This document shows, piece after piece, positions 55,428-64,000 of a stretch of DNA of 64,000 nt. Below the pieces are notes generated by a model. The model ran no database searches. It was not told the origin of the DNA and saw only the letters and a list, made by a program, of their open reading frames with translations. The position numbers were made by a program, and so were the translations under genes. Numbering within the stretch: the stretch's first letter is position 1; each line of letters opens with the position of its first letter. Source of the DNA: Sphingomonas liriopis (lineage in GTDB: Bacteria; Pseudomonadota; Alphaproteobacteria; Sphingomonadales; Sphingomonadaceae); the NCBI RefSeq assembly GCF_024211255.1, contig NZ_JAMLDY010000002.1, positions 1 through 64,000 of the forward strand. The letters run 5' to 3'.

Positions 55428-55862
55428 TCACAGCGGCGTCGCCTCGGGCTGGCGCAGCGCCCATTCGATCTTGACCGGTGTCGAAGCATGAAACGCATCG
55501 AACGCGAGTTCGGGCACGGCGATCCCCGCCAGCCGCCGCTGCCGCCGTTCGGGCATGCGCTGCGGTTCGCCACCCAGCCGGACGATCAGCGCGACGGGCA
55601 CGTCCTCGACATGCGGCATGACGACGATCCCGAGGCCACGCAGTTCGATTCGGCCGCGAATCGCGTCGGGCGCGCGCGCCACCAAGATGTCGCCCTGCCG
55701 CACCACCAGCGTCCGGTCGTCGCTGACCAGCACGCCGCCGCGATCGATCAGCCGCAGCGCGAGGTCCGACTTGCCGACGCCAGACACGCCTTCGAGCAGC
55801 ACCGCGCGGCCGTCGATCGCGACGCTGGTCGCGTGCAGCATTTCGGACGAGAGGATGGCCAT
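55428..55862 (-). CDS. hprK: HPr kinase/phosphorylase, short alphaproteobacterial form
   Basis: A 144-residue HprK that has only the catalytic P-loop domain and lacks the N-terminal half found in Firmicutes. Walker A is GVSGVGKS (25-32), followed by LALRLIDRGGVLVSDDRTLV (capping acid loop) and ELRGLGIVVMPHVEDVPVAL. It phosphorylates HPr on Ser. It lies 8 nt after chvG on the same strand, the gene order known from Rhizobium and Caulobacter relatives. Confidence 0.94.
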   Translation of the reverse strand: MAILSSEMLHATSVAIDGRAVLLEGVSGVGKSDLALRLIDRGGVLVSDDRTLVVRQGDILVARAPDAIRGRIELRGLGIVVMPHVEDVPVALIVRLGGEPQRMPERRQRRLAGIAVPELAFDAFHASTPVKIEWALRQPEATPL

Positions 55863-55870
55863 GATACGGT

Positions 55871-57475
55871 TCAGTCCGCTGACGACTGGCGATCGGCGAG
55901 CGGCAGGCGGACGACGAAACGGGCGCCGGCCAGCCGATCCTCGCGCGATTCGACGACGATGCTGCCCTGATGCGCCTCGACGATGGTTCGCGCAATGGCG
56001 AGGCCCAGGCCCGAATGCTGCCCGAACGCCTCCGTCTCCGGCCGGATCGACTGGAAGCGGCGGAAGATCGCCTCGCGCGCTTCCTTGGGCACGCCCGGCC
56101 CGTCGTCCTCGACGCGCACGATCAGCTCCACCGCGTCACGCGACGCCGCGATCGCGATCAGTCCTTCGTCGGGCGAGAAGGAGAGCGCGTTGTCGATGAG
56201 GTTCTCGAACACCCGTTCCAGACGCGCGCCCTCGCCCAGCGTCACCAGCGGCACACCCTGGTCGTCGAAGCGCAGGCGGATGCCGCGCTCGACCTCGCGC
56301 GCGATCCGCTGTTCGACGATTGCGCGCAGCATCGCCGCGACGTCGAGCGGTTCGAAATTGGCGCGGCTCAGCTGCGCATCCAGCCGCGACGCCTCCGAAA
56401 TGTCGGTAATCAGCCGGTCGAGTCGGTGGACGTCGTCGCGCACGATCGCCAGCAGCCGCGCCTGCAATTCCGGGTCCTTGACCGCGCCCAGCCCCTCGAC
56501 CGCGGAGCGCAGCGAGGCAAGCGGGTTCTTCATCTCATGCGTCACGTCGGCGGCGAACGCCTCGGTCGCGTCGATCCGCGCACGCAGGGCTAGGCTCATG
56601 TCGGAGAGGGCACGCGCTAGGCTGCCGATCTCGTCCCGCCGAGAGGGCAGGCGCGGCACGACCACCTCGCGCGCGCGACCCAGCCGCACCCGCACCGCCG
56701 CGCGCGCCAGTCGCCGCAACGGCCGCACGATCGTGCGCGCGAGGAACAGCGACAACAGCACCGATACGATCGTCACGACGAGCAGCACGAGGCTCAGCCG
56801 GAATCGCTCGATCCGCACCGTCTGGGTGATGTCGCGCGCGTTGACCGTGGTCATCACCACGCCGCCGGCGGGCAGCGGCGCGGCGGCGGTGATGACCGGG
56901 GTGCGATCGGGCGCCCGCCACACCCGCGCCGACACCACGCGCCGTTCCGTCGCGGCGGCGACGTCGGGCCATTGCCGGCCATTGCGCCGCTCGCGATAGA
57001 GCGGCGGGCGCGCCGCGCCGACGACGGTGTCGATCCCTGCGTCAAGGAAGCGCGCGATCGTCTGGTTCCACGCCTGTTTGTCGGGATCGAGCAGTACCGC
57101 GTTGCGCACGCCGAGCGCGCGGCTGTCCGCCACCGTCCGCCCGGCCGCGTCGAACACGCGCAGCCGGCCGCCGGTATCCTCCGCCAGCCGCATCAGCAGG
57201 TCGTCGCGCTGGTCGCTGCGCACCATCGCCAGCGCCTCGCCGATCAGCCGCGCCTCGCGGCTCGCCTGTTCGACACGCCCGTCGACGATCCGGCTGCGGT
57301 ACGAATCGAGGTAGAAGAACCCGCCCGCCAGCAGCAGCAGCGCGAAGATGTTGACCGCCAGGATCCGCCGGGTGAGCGAGATCTGCCCCGACCAGCGCAG
57401 CGCCAGATCGCCGCCTTCGCCTCGCCGGTCGGCGAGGGGCGGATCATTCGTCGGAGAATCGGTATCCGGCGCCAT
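55871..57475 (-). CDS. chvG: Sensor histidine kinase ChvG (ExoS type)
   Basis: A 534-residue membrane kinase. Two helices (about 41-57 and 227-246) flank a periplasmic sensor domain. A HAMP domain ([20 protein letters not shown]) leads to the phospho-acceptor H313 in [14 protein letters not shown]. The ATPase domain contains [27 protein letters not shown] and [15 protein letters not shown]. ChvG responds to acid and envelope state in rhizobia and in relatives. The ATG at 57475 overlaps the chvI end by 32 nt. Confidence 0.94.
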   Translation of the reverse strand: MAPDTDSPTNDPPLADRRGEGGDLALRWSGQISLTRRILAVNIFALLLLAGGFFYLDSYRSRIVDGRVEQASREARLIGEALAMVRSDQRDDLLMRLAEDTGGRLRVFDAAGRTVADSRALGVRNAVLLDPDKQAWNQTIARFLDAGIDTVVGAARPPLYRERRNGRQWPDVAAATERRVVSARVWRAPDRTPVITAAAPLPAGGVVMTTVNARDITQTVRIERFRLSLVLLVVTIVSVLLSLFLARTIVRPLRRLARAAVRVRLGRAREVVVPRLPSRRDEIGSLARALSDMSLALRARIDATEAFAADVTHEMKNPLASLRSAVEGLGAVKDPELQARLLAIVRDDVHRLDRLITDISEASRLDAQLSRANFEPLDVAAMLRAIVEQRIAREVERGIRLRFDDQGVPLVTLGEGARLERVFENLIDNALSFSPDEGLIAIAASRDAVELIVRVEDDGPGVPKEAREAIFRRFQSIRPETEAFGQHSGLGLAIARTIVEAHQGSIVVESREDRLAGARFVVRLPLADRQSSAD

Positions 57476-58151
57476 ACAATGTCTCGATCGCGTCGAAGGT
57501 CGGGTCGACCGCGCGGAATTTGCGGCGCAGGCGCTTGATATGGCTGTCGATGGTCCGGTCGTCGACGTAGATGTCGTCCTGATAGGCGGCATCCATCAGC
57601 TGGTTGCGCGTCTTCACGATCCCCGGCCGCTGCGCCAGCGTCTCGAGGATCAGGAATTCGGTGACGGTCAGCGTCACCGGGTCCTCGGCCCAGGTGGTGC
57701 GATGCCGCGCCGGGTCCATCGACAGCCGGCCGCGCACCAGCGGCCCGGCGCCCGCCTCCTCGCTGCCGTCGGCCGGGGCGGTCGCCGGCTCGGTACGGCG
57801 CAGGATGGCGCGGATGCGCGCGATGAGCAGACGCTGGCTGAACGGCTTTGCGATATAATCGTCCGCGCCCATCGCCAGGCCCAGCGCCTCATCCAGCTCG
57901 TCGTCCTTGCTGGTCAGGAAGATCACCGGCACCTGGCTCTTCTCGCGCAACCGCCGCAACAGCTCCAGCCCGTCCATCCGCGGCATCTTGATGTCGAAGA
58001 TGGCAAGGTCGGGCGGATTGTCGGTCAGCGCCTTGAGCGCGGTTTCCCCGTCCGAATAGACGCGCGTCAGGAACCCTTCGGTCTGCAGCGCGATCGAGAC
58101 CGAGGTCAGGATGTTGCGGTCGTCGTCAACCAGCGCGATCGTCGCCGTCAT
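57444..58151 (-). CDS. chvI: Response regulator ChvI (OmpR family)
   Basis: A 235-residue regulator. The receiver has D53 in [13 protein letters not shown], Thr in [10 protein letters not shown] and Lys in YIAKPFSQR. The OmpR-type winged helix at the end contains [20 protein letters not shown] and the recognition helix region [20 protein letters not shown]. It is divergent from pckA, whose promoter region is likely shared. ChvG-ChvI and pckA are neighbours across Alphaproteobacteria. Confidence 0.95.
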   Translation of the reverse strand: MTATIALVDDDRNILTSVSIALQTEGFLTRVYSDGETALKALTDNPPDLAIFDIKMPRMDGLELLRRLREKSQVPVIFLTSKDDELDEALGLAMGADDYIAKPFSQRLLIARIRAILRRTEPATAPADGSEEAGAGPLVRGRLSMDPARHRTTWAEDPVTLTVTEFLILETLAQRPGIVKTRNQLMDAAYQDDIYVDDRTIDSHIKRLRRKFRAVDPTFDAIETLYGAGYRFSDE

Positions 58152-58251
58152 GCGGGGGATAGCCTCGGGACCATGATCGCGCTGCGGTAGGGCAAAGTGG
58201 CGCCAGGCTCAACCGCGCGGATGGTTTGCGGCCGTCGCCGCTACGGCATCT

Positions 58252-58267
58252 GTTTGACGTGTTAAAC
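58252..58267. promoter_or_regulatory. Imperfect palindrome in chvI-pckA gap
   Basis: GTTTGACGTGTTAAAC reads nearly the same on both strands (6 of 8 positions per half). It is the only AT-rich palindrome in the 234-nt gap between divergent chvI and pckA. It may be an operator for pckA. Confidence 0.35.
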
Positions 58268-58385
58268 GCCGGGGGGTATGTCGGTCGCATCATCGGCGCG
58301 CGTGCAGACCCTCCCCAGGATGCGTTGCGCCGACCGCATAGAACGAGCCCGCCGTCGCGGGCCGAAATCCATTGGGAGGATGTCA

Positions 58386-60002
58386 GTGAACGAGCGTATT
58401 CCGCAGGCGGGTCTTGCGAGCCAGGGGATCGAGACGCGCGCCGACCTGCACTGGAACCTGGTCACCGCGCGACTGGTCGAGGCCGCGGTCGCGCGCGGCG
58501 AGGGCAAGCTCAGCGCCGACGGCCCGCTGGTCGTAGAGACCGGCCCGCACACCGGCCGTTCCGCGCAGGACAAGTTCATCGTCCGCGATGCCGAGACCGA
58601 GGACAGCGTCTGGTGGGGCAAGTCCAACAAGGGCATGGCGCCCGAACATTTCGCCGCGCTGAAGGCCGATTTCCTCAGCCAGCTGCGCGACAAGGAGCAT
58701 CTGTACGTCCAGGATCTGTACGGCGGATCGCAGCCCGAGAACCGGGTGCGGGTGCGCGTCGTCAACGAACTCGCCTGGCACAACCTCTTCATCCGCACGA
58801 TGCTGGTCCGCCCTGAGGAGCAGGAACTGCAGGGGTTCGAGGCCGAATATACGATCATCGACCTGCCGAGCTTCCGCGCCGATCCCGCGCGCCATGGCAC
58901 GCGCAGCGAGACGGTGATCGCGGTCAATTTCACCGAGAAGCTGATCCTGATCGGCGGCACGCGCTATGCCGGCGAGATGAAGAAGTCGGTGTTCGGGCTA
59001 CTGAACTATCTGCTGCCCAAGACCGGCGTGATGCCGATGCATTGTTCGGCGAACATGGGCGCGGACGGATCGACCGCGGTGTTCTTCGGCCTGTCGGGCA
59101 CCGGCAAGACGACGCTCAGCGCCGACGCCAGCCGCACGCTGATCGGCGACGACGAACACGGCTGGTCCGACACCGCGGTCTTCAATTTCGAAGGCGGCTG
59201 CTACGCCAAGATGATCCGCCTGTCGTCCGATGCCGAGCCCGAGATCTTCGCGACCACCAAGCGGTTCGGCACCGTGCTCGAGAACGTGGTGATGGACCCG
59301 GTCACCCGCCAGCTCGACCTCGACGACAACAGCCTGGCCGAGAACAGCCGCGGCGCCTATCCGATCGACTTCATCCCCAATGCCTCGGAAGAGAATATGG
59401 GGGGCGTGCCGAAGAATATCGTGATGCTCACCGCGGACGCCTATGGCGTGCTGCCGCCGATCGCGAAGCTGACGCCGGATCAGGCGATGTACCATTTCCT
59501 GTCGGGCTATACCGCACGCGTCGCGGGGACGGAGATCGGCGTCACCGAACCCGACGCCACCTTCTCGACCTGTTTCGGCGCGCCGTTCATGCCGCGCCAC
59601 CCGTCGGTCTACGGCAATCTGCTGAAGGAGCGGATCGCGCGCGGCGGCGTCGATTGCTGGCTGGTCAATACGGGCTGGACCGGCGGCAAATACGGCGTCG
59701 GCAACCGCATGCCGATCAAGGCGACGCGTGCGCTGCTCAACGCCGCGCTCGACGGCAGCCTGAAGGACGCCGAGTTCCGCACCGACCCCAATTTCGGGTT
59801 CGAAGTGCCGGTCGCGGTGCCGGGCGTCGATGCCGCGATCCTCGATCCGCGCGCCACATGGTCGAACCCCGCGGACTATGACGCGACCGCGGCGCGATTG
59901 GTGGATCTGTTCGTCGATAATTTCGCGCAGTTCGCCGATCACGTCGACGAGGGCGTCCGCCAGGCCGCGCCGCAGACGACGCGGACGCCGCAAGCCGCCT
60001 GA
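58386..60002 (+). CDS. pckA: Phosphoenolpyruvate carboxykinase (ATP)
   Basis: A 538-residue enzyme that turns oxaloacetate into phosphoenolpyruvate, the entry into gluconeogenesis. The kinase loops are [16 protein letters not shown] (Walker A), GDDEHGWSD and [15 protein letters not shown], and the [16 protein letters not shown] stretch precedes them. I chose the GTG at 58386 because the ribosome-binding site GGGAGGA (58374-58380) ends five bases before it, while the in-frame ATG at 58380 is inside that site. Divergent chvI lies upstream. Confidence 0.96.
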   Translation: MNERIPQAGLASQGIETRADLHWNLVTARLVEAAVARGEGKLSADGPLVVETGPHTGRSAQDKFIVRDAETEDSVWWGKSNKGMAPEHFAALKADFLSQLRDKEHLYVQDLYGGSQPENRVRVRVVNELAWHNLFIRTMLVRPEEQELQGFEAEYTIIDLPSFRADPARHGTRSETVIAVNFTEKLILIGGTRYAGEMKKSVFGLLNYLLPKTGVMPMHCSANMGADGSTAVFFGLSGTGKTTLSADASRTLIGDDEHGWSDTAVFNFEGGCYAKMIRLSSDAEPEIFATTKRFGTVLENVVMDPVTRQLDLDDNSLAENSRGAYPIDFIPNASEENMGGVPKNIVMLTADAYGVLPPIAKLTPDQAMYHFLSGYTARVAGTEIGVTEPDATFSTCFGAPFMPRHPSVYGNLLKERIARGGVDCWLVNTGWTGGKYGVGNRMPIKATRALLNAALDGSLKDAEFRTDPNFGFEVPVAVPGVDAAILDPRATWSNPADYDATAARLVDLFVDNFAQFADHVDEGVRQAAPQTTRTPQAA

Positions 60003-60012
60003 CCGTGCACCG

Positions 60013-60036
60013 GCCGTCCTCGGCGGAGGGCGGCCG
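60013..60036 (+). terminator. Hairpin just after pckA
   Basis: GGCCGTCCTC and GAGGGCGGCC arms (10 bp with one G-U pair) enclose GGCG, ten bases after the pckA stop. No T tract follows, so termination is only suspected. Confidence 0.4.
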
Positions 60037-60160
60037 ATCCTGCCATTGCAGCAGGTCGACCGGCTGGCCAGGACGAGGCGCGCTCGTGGCAGGCACAATC
60101 GCTGCGGCGAGGCCATGCCTGTCAGGCGGCGATCACCCAAAGCACGGAGATCTGGCCAGA

Positions 60161-60229
60161 CCCGTTCATGCTGAGCCTGTCGAAGCACAGATGAGTCTCA
60201 GGCCCTTCGACAAGCTCAGGGCGAATGGC
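60161..60229. repeat. Dispersed inverted repeat, family B
   Basis: The left arm CCCGTTCATGCTGAGCCTGT with CGAAGC and the right arm CCCTTCGACAAGCTCAGGGC with GAATGG are imperfect reverse complements. The element lies between convergent pckA and the thioesterase gene, as its relative at 3787-3853 lies between ampG and engB. Confidence 0.78.
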
Positions 60230-60257
60230 GGGGAGTGGGATCAACGAACCGCAGCGA

Positions 60258-60698
60258 CTAGCGCCGCTCGACCAATCCCGTCGCTGGCAACGGCTCGTCG
60301 CCGCGCTGGAAGAATTGCTCGACGATATCCCGCGCCAGCCGCGCCGGCTTCAGCGTCTCGGCGTCGAGGCAGCACCAGCTCGACTTGACCTCGGCGAGCA
60401 CGTCCTCGCCGCGCCGGATCACCGTTTCGTAGAAGGCGCGCGCGCCCTGCACCTTTTCGAGCAGGACCGTCGCGATGACGTCGTCGCCGAGGAAGGTCGG
60501 CTTGCGATAGGTGATCTCGTGCTTCAGCGCGACCCACAGGTGCGTGGCGACCGCCTCGGCTGGCGCGAGCTTCTGCCAATGGCTGACGACCGCGTCCTGT
60601 ACCCACTTCAGATAGCTGGCGTTGTTAACGTGCCCCATGAAGTCGATGTCGGCCGGATCGATACCGATCGGGAAGGCGTGGGGGATGCTGTGGGTCAC
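60258..60698 (-). CDS. Acyl-CoA thioesterase (4-hydroxybenzoyl-CoA thioesterase type)
   Basis: A 146-residue hotdog-fold protein. The active-site block is PADIDFMGHVNNASYLKWVQ, with the catalytic Asp and the HVNN turn, followed by EITYRKPTFLGDDVIATVLL. This matches YbgC/FadM-like thioesterases that cut acyl-CoA or acyl-ACP. The substrate is unknown. It stands alone, convergent to pckA. Confidence 0.9.
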   Translation of the reverse strand: MTHSIPHAFPIGIDPADIDFMGHVNNASYLKWVQDAVVSHWQKLAPAEAVATHLWVALKHEITYRKPTFLGDDVIATVLLEKVQGARAFYETVIRRGEDVLAEVKSSWCCLDAETLKPARLARDIVEQFFQRGDEPLPATGLVERR

Positions 60699-60760
60699 AC
60701 CCGCCTATATAGCATATCGCACGCCCGCTGACAGGGGCGGGGCGGGCGCAAACGCGGAAA

Positions 60761-61213
60761 TTATCCGTTGATCGGTTCGACGATCACCAGCCCGTCGCGC
60801 ACCGCGGCGATGCGCATCCGCTCGCCGATCGCCGCCACCGGTCCCCGCGCCGGCCACGACCCGTCGCCGATCCGCACGCGTCCGTCATCCGTGCCGATCG
60901 CAACCTCGACGATCACCGTCTCGCCGATCAGCCGCGCGGCGCGATCGTTCAGCTGGGGATCGCTGCTCGCCACCGGGAAATCCTTGTACCAGCGCTTGCC
61001 GATCAGCACCGTGACCGCGCTCCACAGCGCGAAGGCGGCGATCTGTGCCTCGGGCGGCAGGCCCGGCAGCACCAGCGTCGTCACGCCGACCACCGCCGCG
61101 GCGATCGCGAGGAAGATCGCGAAGACGCCGGGGATCAGCAGCTCGGCGATCCCCAGCACCAGCGCGCCGATCAGCCAGGCCTCGCCCGCGCCGCCGATCG
61201 TGTCGAGCGTCAC
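60761..61213 (-). CDS. NfeD-family membrane protein
   Basis: A 150-residue protein with three or four hydrophobic segments ([52 protein letters not shown]) and a C-terminal OB-like soluble domain ([20 protein letters not shown] ... [18 protein letters not shown]). NfeD proteins work with SPFH proteins at membrane microdomains. Its GTG overlaps the SPFH stop by 4 nt (GTGA), so the two are coupled. The SPFH partner is frameshifted. Confidence 0.9.
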   Translation of the reverse strand: MTLDTIGGAGEAWLIGALVLGIAELLIPGVFAIFLAIAAAVVGVTTLVLPGLPPEAQIAAFALWSAVTVLIGKRWYKDFPVASSDPQLNDRAARLIGETVIVEVAIGTDDGRVRIGDGSWPARGPVAAIGERMRIAAVRDGLVIVEPING

Positions 61214-62183
61214 GGCTGCGGCAGCTCGAACGGCCCGCGCTTGGGTTCGGGCTTGGCGGCGGGGGCAGGGGCCGCCTTGCCCAGCGCATCCTTGGCCAGC
61301 TCGCCGATCCCGCCCAGCGTACCGATCAGCTGCGTCGCCTCGACCGGGAACAGGATCGTCTTGGCATTGGGGCTGGTCGCGAACTTGCCGATCGCCTCGA
61401 CGTATTTCTGCGCGATGAAGTAATTGATCGCCTGCGTGCCGCCGCGCTCGATCGCCTCGGACACCACCAGCGTCGCCTTCGCCTCGGCCTCCGCCGCGCG
61501 TTCGCGCGCTTCCGAGTCGCGGAAGGCGGATTCCTTGCGCCCTTCCGATTCGAGGATGCGCGCCTGCTTCTGTCCCTCGGCGCGCAGGATCTCCGACGCG
61601 CGCGTGCCTTCGGCCTCGAGGATGTTGGCGCGCTTCTCGCGCTCCGCCTTCATCTGCCGGCCCATCGCGGTGACGATATCGGCGGGCGGGCGGATGTCCT
61701 TGATCTCGACGCGGGTGATCTTGACGCCCCACGGCACCGTCGCGTGATCGACCACCGACAGCAGCCGCGCGTTGATCTCGTCGCGCTTCGACAGCGTCTC
61801 GTCGAGGTCCATCGACCCCATCACCGTGCGCAAATTGGTCGTCGTCAGCTGGAGCAGCGCGACATACAGGTCTGACACTTCATACGCCGCCTTGGGCGCG
61901 TCGAGCACCTGGAAGAAGACGACGCCGTCGGTCGAGACGATCGCATTGTCCTTGGTGATGATCTCCTGCCCCGGGATATCGATCACCTGCTCCATCATAT
62001 TCACCTTGCGCCCCACGCGATAGAAGAAGGCGGGGTAGAAGTTGAAGCCGGGGCTCGCGGTGTTGGTGTAGCGGCCGAAATGTCGATCGTGTACTGATAG
62101 CCCTGCCGGACGATCTTGATGCTGGAGAACAGGTAGAACAGCACCAGCACCAGTGCGAAGGCGGCGATCGTGATACCCATCAT
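61210..62183 (-). pseudogene. qmcA: SPFH/Band 7 membrane protein (QmcA type), frameshifted
   Basis: The N-terminus [20 protein letters not shown] with [12 protein letters not shown] reads in one frame from the ATG at 62183. The rest, beginning [20 protein letters not shown] and running through the SPFH domain ([20 protein letters not shown]) and the coiled coil ([20 protein letters not shown]), is in another. The join is near 62081: the coding strand has GATCGACATTTCGGC where GATCGAGCATTTCGGC would keep the frame, so one base is missing. Everything else is intact and complete. It may be a true mutation or a sequencing error. Family proteins form flotillin-like membrane scaffolds. Confidence 0.85.
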
Positions 62184-62265
62184 ATGTCCCCGTTCCGCCC
62201 GCGAGTCCGCAAGGCGCCGTGGCGCGACGATAGCACACCCCGCGCCACGTCACAGCGCCCCCTAG

Positions 62266-63786
<1,521 letters not shown>

Positions 63787-63801
63787 TGCCCGCGACCTAC
63801 C

Positions 63802-63824
63802 GTCACCCCAGCGCACGCCGGGGT
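63802..63824. repeat. Half of a family A repeat
   Basis: GTCACCCCAGCGCACGCCGG with GGTC is like one arm of the element at 10830-10914. No second arm follows within the 70 nt before the next gene. Confidence 0.5.
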
Positions 63825-63892
63825 CTTTTCGTTGGGGAGCGCGAGCGCATGCCGCATGAGATGCCAGCCTCCGCTCGCATGACGGTCGAGGC

Positions 63893-64000
63893 ATGACCCC
63901 CGCCGCCCGCACCCAGGCCGCGATCGAACTGCTCGACGAGGTGATCGCCGCCGCGCGCGGTGGCGGTGCCGCGGCCGACACGCTGATCGCCCGCTATTTC
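63893..64000 (+). CDS. rsmB: RsmB-family 16S rRNA methyltransferase (partial)
   Basis: The first 36 codons of a gene that runs off the right edge: MTPAARTQAAIELLDEVIAA ... AAADTLIARYF. This helical NusB-like beginning is typical of RsmB, which makes m5C967 in 16S rRNA. Only the N-terminus is present, so the call rests on that resemblance and on its place after guaB. Confidence 0.65.
   Translation, partial: MTPAARTQAAIELLDEVIAAARGGGAAADTLIARYF

Overview
The window is about 64 kb of very GC-rich DNA from a chromosome that looks like a sphingomonad (Alphaproteobacteria, Sphingomonas or a close relative). The evidence is the CckA hybrid kinase, the pckA/chvI/chvG/hprK/EIIA/HPr cluster, the rpmH-rnpA-yidD-yidC-engB cluster, a class II DAHP synthase, and many GTG/TTG starts. 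No phage, integrase, transposase, CRISPR array or rRNA operon was found. Most of the window is ordinary chromosome.

Layout. 1-3.5 kb: pseudouridine synthase with a long disordered tail (runs off the left edge), a lone receiver protein and an AmpG-like permease. 3.8-7.4 kb: leftward ribosome/membrane-insertion cluster (rpmH, rnpA, yidD, yidC, engB). 7.5-12.7 kb: ComM-type AAA ATPase, tRNA-Leu(CAA), small conserved proteins and a spore-photoproduct-lyase-like radical SAM protein. 12.7-15.9 kb: three overlapping genes for a PAS/GAF HWE histidine kinase, a response regulator and a winged-helix protein. 16-22 kb: cysE, tRNA-Glu(CTC), DAHP synthase, a PDZ/M48 protease, a hydroxyacid dehydrogenase and cysS. 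22-27 kb: an intradiol-dioxygenase-like lipoprotein, then a divergent glycan locus (DUF2141, GT39-like membrane transferase, GT2, ChbG/YdjC deacetylase). 27-31 kb: a FecI/FecR/TonB-receptor cell-surface signalling operon. 31-34 kb: VWA and CHAP proteins, smpB, DUF2062. 34-39 kb: M13 peptidase, cckA and a lone receiver. 39-46 kb: SDR, glycosidase-like propeller protein, ilvD, nnr and an RNA methyltransferase. 46-51 kb: truA, fmt, recR, def, rmuC. 51-53 kb: a LysR/GST pair that may be acquired, then a SpoU-type methyltransferase. 53.8-60 kb: HPr, EIIA, RapZ, HprK, ChvG, ChvI and divergent pckA. 60-64 kb: thioesterase, NfeD, a frameshifted SPFH protein, guaB and the start of rsmB.

How the genes work together. 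Several sets are translationally coupled by 4-nt overlaps: engB/yidC, rnpA/yidD, HWE kinase/regulator, HADH/cysS, nnr/methyltransferase, truA/fmt, HPr/EIIA/RapZ, NfeD/SPFH and FecI/FecR. The 53.8-60 kb block joins a regulatory PTS phosphorelay to the ChvG-ChvI two-component system next to the gluconeogenic gene pckA. The 23-27 kb block has the three activities of known 'attach an N-acetyl sugar, deacetylate it, move it to a lipid' pathways.

A recurring structural theme is that gaps between genes, above all convergent ones, are filled by large imperfect inverted repeats of at least four sequence families. The strongest leads are the glycan module, the SPL-like enzyme, the SPFH frameshift, the palindromes around the CHAP gene and the compound 192-bp inverted element.
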